A DNA stretch of 64,000 nt. It comes from Nannocystis sp. (GTDB taxonomy: Bacteria > Myxococcota_A > Polyangia > Nannocystales > Nannocystaceae). Positions 46,207 through 53,608 of the stretch are shown here, one piece after another; within the stretch, counting starts at the first letter, position 1, and the number at the start of each line of letters is the position of its first letter. The position numbers were made by a program, and so were the translations under genes. Location: the NCBI GenBank assembly GCA_016712315.1, contig JADJRG010000023.1, forward strand, positions 248,001 to 312,000, written 5' to 3'. Under the pieces are notes generated by a model that saw only the letters and a list, made by a program, of their open reading frames with translations, was not told the DNA's origin and made no database searches.

Positions 46207-47814
46207 ATGATACCGTCCTCATCGATGCCCACGCGATCGTCACCACTCACCAGCACCACCACCGCGCTGCTCCTCCTCGGGGCCTGCGCCGGCGACAGCG
46301 GCGGCAGCGACGGCGCCACCGACGGCGGCTTCACCTCCACCGCCAGCGCCACAGGCGCCACCACCAGCGCCACCGCGGGCGAGAGCGAGAGCGACAGCGC
46401 CGCGCAAGGAAGCGACAGCGCCTCTGACAGCGCCACCACCACCGGTGCCACCGACAGCGACAGCGACTCCGACTCCGACTCCGACTCTGACACCGCCACC
46501 ACCTCCGACGTCCCCGGCTACTGCGGCGACGACCCGCCGCAGGGCTACATGGTCGCCGCCGACCCGACCTGCATGAACGAGCCGAACATCGGCACCTTCG
46601 ATCCTGTCGTCGAGTGGCAGAAGACCGCCTGGACCGCCGCCCCCGCCTCCAACCAAGTCATGATGTCGCCGATCGTCATCGACCTCGACGGCGACCAGCT
46701 CCCCGACCTCCTCTACATCACCTACAGCGGCGCCGACTACCTCGGCGCTGGGGTGCTACGCGCGATCTCAGGCGACGGCCAAGTCGAGCTGCTCTCGATC
46801 GACGGCCAGGGGATCTACGGCAGCGCCGGGATCGCCGCGGGCGACATCGACGGAGACGGCCAAGTCGAGCTCGTCACCTTCGCCGCCCCCGGCGTCGTCA
46901 AGGCCTTCGAGCACGACGGCGCGCTCAAGTGGAGCAGCCCGGTCGTCTCCCAGCACATCGCCTACATCTCCTTCGCCGCCCCGGCGATCGCCGACCTCGA
47001 CGGCGACGGCGCCCCCGAGATCATCGCCGGCCGCGCGATCCTCAACAGCGACGGCACCCTGCGCGGCGCCGGCGAGCACGGCGTCGGCGCGCACAGCAAC
47101 TACGGCAGCACCTCGTTCGGCGCCGACATCGACGGCGACGGCGTCCAGGAGGTCGTCGTCGGCAACGCCCTCTACCGCCCAGACGGCTCTGCGATCTGGT
47201 TCAACGGCCAGGCCGACGGATACCCCGCCGTCGCCGACTTCGACCTCGACGGCGACCCTGAGATCGTCGTCGTCACCGCCGGCGGTCTCCGCCTGCAAGC
47301 CGGCGACGGCGCCGTCCTCTGGAGCGTCGCCAACCCTGGAGGCGTCGGCGGCCCGCCGACGATCGCCGACTTCGACGGCGACGGCCTCCCTGAGATCGGC
47401 GTCGCTGGCGCCGCCGCCTATGTCGTCTTCGACGGCGACGGCTCGGTCTTGTGGCAGGTCGCCACCCAAGACGCCAGCTCCGCGATCACCGGCTCCTCAG
47501 TCTACGACTTTGAGGGCGACGGCGTCGCCGACGTCGTCTACGCCGACGAGGTCAACCTCTACGTCTATTCCGGCGTCGACGGCGTCGTCAAGCTCCTCTA
47601 CGAGCCCCACAACAGCGGCACCTTGATCGAGTACCCGATCGTCGTCGACGTGGATAACGACGGCCAAGTCGAGATCATCGTCGCCCACAACAACCTCATC
47701 CAGAGCTCCTTCGGCGTCACCGTGCTCGGCGACAAGGCCCAATCCTGGCGCCCCGGCCGCAAGCTGTGGAACCAGCACGCCTATTCCATCACGAAAACTA
47801 TACACCTGTCGTGA
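46207..47814 (+). CDS. FG-GAP/VCBS repeat lipoprotein, 3' end truncated at an element junction
   Basis: The 535-residue protein has a lipobox (ALLLLGAC, Cys 27; an internal Met at residue 7 could be the start). A Ser/Thr/Asp linker including an SDSDSD tract follows, then repeated FG-GAP/calcium loops such as VIDLDGDQLPDLLYI, AGDIDGDGQVELVTF and AIADLDGDGAPEIIAG. The family usually ends in a domain beyond LWNQHAY. Here it reads LWNQHAYSITKTIHLS and stops at 47814, just before an integrase gene. I infer loss of the true C-terminus by integration or recombination. It is a surface beta-propeller-like protein. Confidence 0.85.
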   Translation: MIPSSSMPTRSSPLTSTTTALLLLGACAGDSGGSDGATDGGFTSTASATGATTSATAGESESDSAAQGSDSASDSATTTGATDSDSDSDSDSDSDTATTSDVPGYCGDDPPQGYMVAADPTCMNEPNIGTFDPVVEWQKTAWTAAPASNQVMMSPIVIDLDGDQLPDLLYITYSGADYLGAGVLRAISGDGQVELLSIDGQGIYGSAGIAAGDIDGDGQVELVTFAAPGVVKAFEHDGALKWSSPVVSQHIAYISFAAPAIADLDGDGAPEIIAGRAILNSDGTLRGAGEHGVGAHSNYGSTSFGADIDGDGVQEVVVGNALYRPDGSAIWFNGQADGYPAVADFDLDGDPEIVVVTAGGLRLQAGDGAVLWSVANPGGVGGPPTIADFDGDGLPEIGVAGAAAYVVFDGDGSVLWQVATQDASSAITGSSVYDFEGDGVADVVYADEVNLYVYSGVDGVVKLLYEPHNSGTLIEYPIVVDVDNDGQVEIIVAHNNLIQSSFGVTVLGDKAQSWRPGRKLWNQHAYSITKTIHLS

Positions 47815-47925
47815 AACCGCCCTGCGCGGTCCTATACGCGACAATGTGCGCTTTGGAACAGGTCCCATGGGCCGCTTGTTTGTCTCGAATTTGTCTCGAA
47901 GAATCTGGGGGTAGGAGGAGGGGTC
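47815..47925 (+). promoter_or_regulatory. Upstream region of integrase with 11-bp tandem repeat and strong SD
   Basis: TTTGTCTCGAA occurs twice in a row (47879-47889 and 47890-47900); it may be an arm-type or operator site. AGGAGGAG at 47913-47920 lies 5 nt before the ATG at 47926, an unusually strong ribosome binding site for this window. Confidence 0.5.
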
Positions 47926-49329
47926 ATGATCAACGCCGCATTCATCCGCGGGTGCAAGCCTCGCGCGAAGATGTACGAAGTCACCTGTGAGGCCATGCCG
48001 GGGTTCATCCTGCGGGTGTTGCCCACCGGCCGGAAGATCGCGCTGGTGCGTTACCGCGTCGATGGAAAGGACCGGCGGCACAAGATCGGGCAGCTCGGGC
48101 CTGATCTCTCGATCGAAGAGGCGCGCCGACGTGCCGCTCTGCTGCTCGCTCAGATCGCCACAGGCGTGGTCCTGGACGAGCGAGCCGGCCAACCGCCCGC
48201 GTCCGCTCCCGCGCCTGTGAAGCAAGCGGAACCGAGGGCGCCCACGAGCATCACGCTGCGCCAGCTCGCCGAGCGTTTTTTACGAGTCCACGTCGAGGTC
48301 CGCCTCAAACCCGCGACCGCCGAGCGTTACCGCAGCACGCTCGATACCGTCATCCTGCCCGCCTTCGGCGATCGTGACTTCCGCAGCGTGACGAAGGCCG
48401 AGATCGCCGAGCTGCACGGCACCATGCGCGATCGACCCGGCGCGGCGAACAACATGCTCTCGACCATCAGCAGCCTCTACGGCCGGATCATCGAGGATTG
48501 GGAGCTCGCCGAGATGCGAAACCCCGCAAGAGGGATCAAACCTTTTCCGATGCGCAGGCGAGAGCGCTTCCTCTCGCCCGAGGAGCGGCAGCGCCTCGAT
48601 CTTGTGATCCAGGCCGGCCTACGGATGCCTGCCGGTCGCCGCGGGCATTTAGACATTGAGAGCGTCTGGGCGCTCGATCTGCTCGCGCTCACCGGGCGCC
48701 GCCGCGACGAGATCCTGACCCTCACCTGGCCGATGGTCGATTGGCAGCACTCCCTGCTCAACCTGCCCGACACCAAGACCGGCGAGCTGCGGGTGCCGGT
48801 GTCCACGCGTGTGCTGGCGCTGCTGCGGCACATCCACGAGCAGGCTGACAAACCGCGCATTGGGTACGTGCTCGGAAAACGGCTGCGCGGGCTTAACCGC
48901 ACCTGGGAGAACATCCGCGCTGCCGCCGATCTTCATGATGTCCGTCTGCACGACCTCCGCCACTCCTTCGCCAGCGACGCCCTGATGAGCGGGGTCCCTC
49001 TCGCGATCGTCGGCGAGCTGCTCGGTCACAAACAGGCACGAACCACCCAGCGCTACGCCCACCTCGCCAACCACGTCGTCCGCCAAGCGCTCGAGATGGC
49101 GACGGAACGAATCGTCGACGCCGTAAAGCCCGTCGCCGCCCTGCCACCGGCCCCCTTCGAGCGGCTGAGCGACGCCGAGTGGGCGCGGATCAAGGACAAG
49201 ATCGAGACCACGCGGGGCCGCTGCGGCGGCACCCGCGTCGACCTCCGCGGCGTCGTCGACGGCATTCGCTGGGTTTTGAAATTTGGCGCGAAATGGCGCG
49301 AGGTACCGCCCGAATTCGGGCTCTCCTAA
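47926..49329 (+). CDS. Tyrosine recombinase/integrase with in-frame DUF4096-like tail, cut by ISL3 insertion
   Basis: The 467-residue protein starts at ATG 47926. Residues 1-95 are a P4-type DUF4102-like N-terminus (RVLPTGRKIALVRYRVDG, LSIEEARRRAALLLAQIATG). Residues about 110-205 are the core-binding domain, and 215-390 the catalytic domain: LLALTGRRRDEILTLTW (Arg), HDLRHSFASDAL (His, Arg), LLGHKQARTTQRYAHL (His and nucleophile Tyr). All key residues are present. From about residue 410, LSDAEWARIKDKIETTRGRC and GVVDGIRWVLKFGAKWREVP match the N-terminal half of DUF4096 (IS5-type transposase). This ends at PPEFGLS where the ISL3 element begins. Excision would restore the frame. Confidence 0.88.
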   Translation: MINAAFIRGCKPRAKMYEVTCEAMPGFILRVLPTGRKIALVRYRVDGKDRRHKIGQLGPDLSIEEARRRAALLLAQIATGVVLDERAGQPPASAPAPVKQAEPRAPTSITLRQLAERFLRVHVEVRLKPATAERYRSTLDTVILPAFGDRDFRSVTKAEIAELHGTMRDRPGAANNMLSTISSLYGRIIEDWELAEMRNPARGIKPFPMRRRERFLSPEERQRLDLVIQAGLRMPAGRRGHLDIESVWALDLLALTGRRRDEILTLTWPMVDWQHSLLNLPDTKTGELRVPVSTRVLALLRHIHEQADKPRIGYVLGKRLRGLNRTWENIRAAADLHDVRLHDLRHSFASDALMSGVPLAIVGELLGHKQARTTQRYAHLANHVVRQALEMATERIVDAVKPVAALPPAPFERLSDAEWARIKDKIETTRGRCGGTRVDLRGVVDGIRWVLKFGAKWREVPPEFGLS

Positions 49330-50732
49330 CACATTCATGGGTTAAAGAGGCATCACATGAGGCCAAGGAATGGAGAGACCGCCACAGCAGAGCAGCAGCA
49401 TAGCGGCGAAGCTGGAGAGACGTTTGAAGCCGTAGGCGCGGGAGGTGACGACGCGGGCTTTGCGGTTGAAGCCTTCGGTGATCGCGTTGGTGACGCCGAC
49501 AGTGATGTAGGCGGTGATCCCGTCGAAGTGCGCAGCGATCGTCTCAGCGGCCTTGACAAGCGGGGGCAAGCCTTCGGCCTCGACCCAGCGCAGCCAGCCT
49601 GTGAGGTCGCTGTGGATCGACTCTGGAGATGCGGTGTCGAAGATCGCCGCGAGGGACTCCTTCATAAGGTAGGCGCGGTAGAGCGGCTGGTTCTCCTTCT
49701 CGAGCTCTGTGAGCTTGTTGCGAGCGACGGCGTCGAGCTTCCAGGGCGAGCGCTGGAGCGCGAAGCGGGTCCCCTTGAGGGTGCGCTTCTCGGCGGGGTC
49801 GCGGAGTTCAGCGACCATACCGCGGCGGATCTCGTCGAGCGCGTCGTGTACCAAGCGCTGGACGTGGAAGCGATCGAAGACGACGCGGACGTGGGGCGCC
49901 CGCTCGCGCAGCGCCTTCTTGAAGGCTCCCGACATGTCGATCGACGCGACCTTCAGCGCAGCCGTCCCAGCGGGCCCCAGGGCCTCGAAGAAGCCGTCGA
50001 GCGCGGCGGCGTCCTTGCCCTCGGCGACCCAGACCACGCGGCGTGTGTCGAGGTCGACGACGACGGTGACGTAGCGGTGGTGCTTGCGGTAAGAGAGCTC
50101 ATCGATGCCGATCCGACGGAGCCCGCGGAGGCGCTCGCTGGGGTCTCCTCCGTAGCGCTTGACCACCCGCTCGATCACGCGGCCGACCGTCAGCCAGGCG
50201 ATCCGCAAGAGCCGCGCGACGGTCGTTTTATCTGTCTTTTGGGCCATCAAAGCGATCAAGTCCTCGAAGCCCTTCGTGAAGCCCGTGTCGTGCTCCGCCC
50301 AGGGAACCTGCTCGACCTTGACGCCGCACGACGAACACTCGACGCGGCGGATCGAGTAACGCAGCTCGCACTCGACCCCCCCGACGTCGAGGTGCCGCCA
50401 CCGACGCACCCTCTGATCACGGATCGGCCCCGTGGCCCCGCAGGTCGAGCAGCGGCCCTTCGTCCAGCTCGGCGCGACGTCGATGACAAGCCTGTCCTCC
50501 TCGAACTCAGCACCGAGGACACGGACCTGCTCCATTCCCAAAAGGCGTCGTAGAAACGTGGTGATGCGCACGCCCAGATGCTCGATCCCGCGCGGCCCTT
50601 GTGCCAGTAAAAACTGGCCCCAAGAGATGTGCGCGAACGCAGCCACGACCTGTTTGCCAGACAACCGAGATTTCACGCGGCAGAACACATCCTTGGGGTC
50701 CATCCTGGATCCACGAACATGTTAGAAGAGCC
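49319..50732 (-). mobile_element. ISL3-family insertion sequence with 8-bp target duplication
   Basis: The element is 1414 bp. The ends are imperfect inverted repeats: left GGCTCTCCTAACACATTC, right (as reverse complement) GGCTCTTCTAACATGTTC, both with the GGCTCT start typical of ISL3. The 8-bp sequence CGAATTCG is present directly at both flanks (49311-49318 and 50733-50740). The single transposase gene is intact. It splits the integrase-DUF4096 reading frame. Confidence 0.93.
49342..50703 (-). CDS. ISL3-family transposase
   Basis: The 453-residue protein has an N-terminal Cys4 zinc motif (RCSTCGATGPIRDQRVRRWR then RRVECSSCGVKV) and helix-turn-helix. The DDE catalytic domain shows RRIGIDELSYRKHHRYVTVV (first Asp, about 201), VASIDMSGAFKKALRERAP (second Asp, about 256) and NAITEGFNRKARVVTSRAYG (Glu, about 411). 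Length and motifs are complete, so the element could be active. The start is ATG 50703. Confidence 0.95.
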   Translation of the reverse strand: MDPKDVFCRVKSRLSGKQVVAAFAHISWGQFLLAQGPRGIEHLGVRITTFLRRLLGMEQVRVLGAEFEEDRLVIDVAPSWTKGRCSTCGATGPIRDQRVRRWRHLDVGGVECELRYSIRRVECSSCGVKVEQVPWAEHDTGFTKGFEDLIALMAQKTDKTTVARLLRIAWLTVGRVIERVVKRYGGDPSERLRGLRRIGIDELSYRKHHRYVTVVVDLDTRRVVWVAEGKDAAALDGFFEALGPAGTAALKVASIDMSGAFKKALRERAPHVRVVFDRFHVQRLVHDALDEIRRGMVAELRDPAEKRTLKGTRFALQRSPWKLDAVARNKLTELEKENQPLYRAYLMKESLAAIFDTASPESIHSDLTGWLRWVEAEGLPPLVKAAETIAAHFDGITAYITVGVTNAITEGFNRKARVVTSRAYGFKRLSSFAAMLLLCCGGLSIPWPHVMPL

Positions 50733-50739
50733 CGAATTC

Positions 50740-51000
50740 GGCGCCGCGACCACCTGCTGGCGATGGTACGAGCGCTGGACAGCCGCCGGTGTTTGGTCGG
50801 AGGTCATGGCGGCGCTCGGGGCATCGACCGTGGAGCCCGAGCGACAGCCCTCGCACCGCCCCACCAAGGCACGGATCGAGGGGCGGAGCCCGCCCGAAGT
50901 GATCGAGGTCGGAGCCACCAGCGCCCCCGTCGCCGTCGACAGCTCAGAGCGGTTCGCGGGACGATCATCACGACGGGCGGATTCGCAAGCGGGACGGTGA
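50740..51000 (+). pseudogene. Right half of interrupted DUF4096-like transposase
   Basis: Directly after the ISL3 element the frame continues EFGAATTCWRWYERWTAAGV then WSEVMAALG, matching the second part of DUF4096 (the WxxxF..W..AGVW motif). The frame is identical to that left of the element. Homology fades after about 50820 and the frame ends at 51000 in unrelated sequence. No DDE domain follows, so this is a fragment or a fused DNA-binding domain. Confidence 0.7.
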
Positions 51001-51090
51001 AGGCCGCCTTCGAGCCGGGGGCAGCGCCGATCATGCTCATCGGGCGACGACATCGGCCGCGTGCTCCACGGCGCTCGCGCTCCACCGCCG
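50900..51090 (+). pseudogene. Remnant of Mrr-like restriction endonuclease
   Basis: One frame reads RGTIITTGGFASGTVKAAFE then PGAAPIMLIG, and a frame shift later DDIGRVLHG. This matches the end of the Mrr_cat domain (typical ITTGxFTxxA...APPIxLIDG). No start, no PD-(D/E)XK core and no intact frame remain. It is assigned from this short stretch only. Confidence 0.45.
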
Positions 51091-51124
51091 CGACCGCGGG
51101 CCGTGATGAGGCGGCTGCAGGCGC

Positions 51125-52039
51125 TCAGGCGGCGGCGCGTGGGGCGGTGGCGACGAGGAAGTCGATCATCGCCCGGGTCGCCTTGGTAACGGCGGCGTCG
51201 CGCGGGTAGACGAGCGAGAAGGGGCGGCTCGCGCCGCGGAGGGGCCGGAGCACCTCGACGAGGGCGCCGCGGGCGAGGTCATGCTCGACGACGAAGTCGT
51301 AGGCCTGGACGAGGCCGACGCCGGCGCGGGCGAGGGTGACGGCGGCGAGGAAGTCGTCGGAGCACTGGTAGGAGGCGGCGGGGATGTACTTGTCGGCGGT
51401 GGGGCCGAGGAGCCAGGGGAGGACGCGGCCGGTCCGCGGCAGCAGGAAGGTGATGCAGGCGTGGCGGGCGAGGTCATCGGCGGTCTGGGGCTCGCCGTGG
51501 CGGGCGAGGTAGGTGGGGCTCGCGTAGATGCCGAGGGCGAAGGCGCCGAGGCGCCTGACGATGAGGCCGGCGTCGTCGAGCTCGCCCATGCGGATCGCCA
51601 GGTCGAAGCCGTCGCGGACGAAGTTGACGTTGTGGTTGGAGACGTGGGCCTCGACGGTGATCCCGGGGTAGCGGAGGCGGAACTCGCCGAGCAGGGGGAG
51701 GAGTCGGTGGTGCCCGTAGGTGGTGCCGACGCTGAGGCGGACGCGGCCGGCGAGGCCGCGCCTGCCGCTCTGGAGGCCGCGCTCGCCCTCGGCGAGGAGG
51801 GTGATCGCCTGGACGCAGAGGTCGTAGTAGCGGCGGGCCTCGTCGGTCGGGGCGAGGCTGCGGGTGGTGCGGCGGAAGAGGGTGACGCCGAGGGTGGCCT
51901 CGAGGCGGGCGACGCTGCGGCTGATCGCCTGCGGGGTGACGGAGAGCGTCTTGGCCGCGGCGGTGAAGGAGCCGGTCTCGTAGGTGGCGCAGAAAGCCTC
52001 GAGGTTGGGGAGGGTTCCGGTGATGGGGGGTCGGGGCAT
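51125..52039 (-). CDS. LysR-family transcriptional regulator
   Basis: The 304-residue protein has an N-terminal winged HTH (NLEAFCATYETGSFTAAAKT, SVTPQAISRSVARLEATLG, LFRRTTRSLAPTDEARRYY) and a periplasmic-binding-like effector domain (GRVRLSVGTTYGHHRLLPLL and DGFDLAIRMGELDDAGLIVR). It is complete. It is divergent from a DJ-1/PfpI-type gene whose start lies 125 bp away, an arrangement typical of LysR regulators and their targets. That target gene is truncated here. Confidence 0.92.
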   Translation of the reverse strand: MPRPPITGTLPNLEAFCATYETGSFTAAAKTLSVTPQAISRSVARLEATLGVTLFRRTTRSLAPTDEARRYYDLCVQAITLLAEGERGLQSGRRGLAGRVRLSVGTTYGHHRLLPLLGEFRLRYPGITVEAHVSNHNVNFVRDGFDLAIRMGELDDAGLIVRRLGAFALGIYASPTYLARHGEPQTADDLARHACITFLLPRTGRVLPWLLGPTADKYIPAASYQCSDDFLAAVTLARAGVGLVQAYDFVVEHDLARGALVEVLRPLRGASRPFSLVYPRDAAVTKATRAMIDFLVATAPRAAA

Positions 52040-52164
52040 CTGTACCTCGATGGTACAGATGATTCGACGCCGTGTCGGCTGCCGCAGGAGTGGGAGGGCG
52101 GCTAGGTTGGCTTCGTCACCGGGTCGCCACGGCGACCGCCAACGATCACGTAGGAAGCACGATC

Positions 52165-52318
52165 ATGTCGAAGCGTATTCTCATCGCCCTCACCAGCCAC
52201 GACCGCCTTGGCAGCACCGGGGAGCCGACCGGGGCCTATCTCCCGGAGCTCGCGCACCCGCACGCCGTCTTCACCGCAGCGGGCCACCAGGTCGACTTCG
52301 TCAGCGTCCGCGAGCAGC
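52165..52318 (+). pseudogene. Truncated DJ-1/PfpI-type (class I amidotransferase-like) gene
   Basis: The frame starts at ATG 52165: MSKRILIALTSHDRLGSTGE then PTGAYLPELAHPHAVF and TAAGHQVDFVSVRE. This is the first 50 or so residues of a DJ-1/PfpI family protein. After about 52315 the sequence changes into an ABC permease coding region in another frame. The catalytic Cys region is missing. It was probably the LysR target. Confidence 0.75.
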
Positions 52319-52705
52319 GTGATCCAGGTCTTTGTGATCCTCGCCGTAGCGATCGGCATCGCCAGCGTGCTGGTCGTCTCGGTCACTCAGCGCTCGCGTG
52401 AGATCGGGATCTTGCGCGCCATGGGCACCACGCGCGGCCGTATCATGCGGATCTTCCTGATCCAGGGCGGACTGGTCGGCGTCGGCGGCTCGCTGCTCGG
52501 CTCCGGCCTCGGCGCCGCGCTGGCGATCGTCTTCCGTCACGCCGTCACCGACGCCAGGGGCGAGCCGCTGCTGCCCGTCGTGCTCGACGCGCCGCTGTTC
52601 CTGTTCGCGGCCGCTGTGGCGACCGCGACCGGCCTGCTGGCGGCGCTGATGCCGGCCCGTCGCGCGGCCAAACTCGACCCCGTGACGGCGATCCGCAATG
52701 CCTGA
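52316..52705 (+). pseudogene. C-terminal fragment of FtsX/MacB-type ABC permease
   Basis: From about 52316 the frame reads VIQVFVILAVAIGIASVLVV, then TQRSREIGILRAMGTTRGRI, GGLVGVGGSLLGSGLGAALA and LLAALMPARRAAKLDPVTAI. This is the end of an FtsX domain with membrane helices. About 300 residues of N-terminus are lost at the junction with the DJ-1 gene. It overlaps the ATPase gene by 8 bp, the normal operon arrangement. Confidence 0.8.
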
Positions 52706-53402
52706 TCCGGTCCTCGAGCTGCGTGGGGTCATCAAGGAGTTCGGCGACGCGGTCGTGACCCGCGTGCTGCACGGCATCGATCTGCGCGTGATGCCAGGTG
52801 AGTTCGCCGCCCTGATCGGACCCTCAGGCTCCGGCAAGAGCACCCTGCTCAACCTCGTGGGTCTGCTCGATCGCCCGACCTCAGGCGAAGTGCGGGTCCA
52901 GGGCGAGCGCACCGACGCGCTCGCAGACGACGAGCGCACCGCCCTGCGCGCGCGTTGCCTCGGCTTCGTGTTTCAATTTCACCACTTGATCGGCGCGCTC
53001 TCCGTCGTCGAGAACGTCATGATGGCGCTCGCGTCCGACCAGCCGCGCCTGACCCGCGAGATGCGGCAGCGCAGCGCCGAAGCCTTAGCCGCGGTCGGCC
53101 TCGGCGATCGCGTCGACGCCGATCCGCGGCGCCTATCGGGCGGGCAGCAGCAGCGCGTCGCTATCGCGCGGGCCCTGGTCCGTCGGCCGCCGCTCGTGCT
53201 GGCCGATGAGCCGACGGGTAATCTCGACACCAAGACCTCCGACGAGATCTTCACGCTCATGCGCAAGGTCAACGCGGAGCAGGGCATCGCGTTCCTGATC
53301 GTCACCCACGATCTACGGATCGCGAGCCGCTGCGACCGCGTCGTCGAGCTCGTCGACGGCCGCATTGTCTATGACGGACCGCCGACCGGCGAGGCCGGCT
53401 GA
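52698..53402 (+). CDS. LolD/MacB-type ABC transporter ATPase
   Basis: The 234-residue protein has Walker A LIGPSGSGKSTLLNLVGLLD (about residues 41-48), the Q-loop region FVFQFHHLIGALSVVENVMM, signature RRLSGGQQQRVAIARALVR and Walker B LVLADEPTGNLDTKTSDE, with the H-loop LIVTHDLRIA. All are intact. It energises lipoprotein or macrolide/peptide export with an FtsX-type permease. Only a permease fragment is left upstream, so the transporter is probably non-functional here. Confidence 0.92.
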   Translation: MPDPVLELRGVIKEFGDAVVTRVLHGIDLRVMPGEFAALIGPSGSGKSTLLNLVGLLDRPTSGEVRVQGERTDALADDERTALRARCLGFVFQFHHLIGALSVVENVMMALASDQPRLTREMRQRSAEALAAVGLGDRVDADPRRLSGGQQQRVAIARALVRRPPLVLADEPTGNLDTKTSDEIFTLMRKVNAEQGIAFLIVTHDLRIASRCDRVVELVDGRIVYDGPPTGEAG

Positions 53403-53608
53403 CGTGCGAGCGCGAAGGGCGACGTCCAAGAGAGCACCCTCGGCGGACAACCGCCGCTGATGCTTCCCGGACGCCACCTCGGGCTCGGGGCGCCCGCGGG
53501 TTCTGTCCGTCGTGCATGGGCCGACGGATGGCCGAGGGCGCAGCAGGTCCAGCCAGATCACCCGCCCGCGCGCCCTGGAGGACCCCGAGATCGATCATGA
53601 CCCAATGG
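53403..53608. other. Intergenic, no recognised gene
   Basis: The 206-bp gap between the ATPase and the convergent LamG gene holds no convincing frame or repeat. Confidence 0.4.

Noticed and set aside
53302..53598. Minus-strand 98-residue frame between the ATPase and LamG genes
   Set aside because: Half is antisense to the ATPase and composition is Arg-rich; no recognisable protein.
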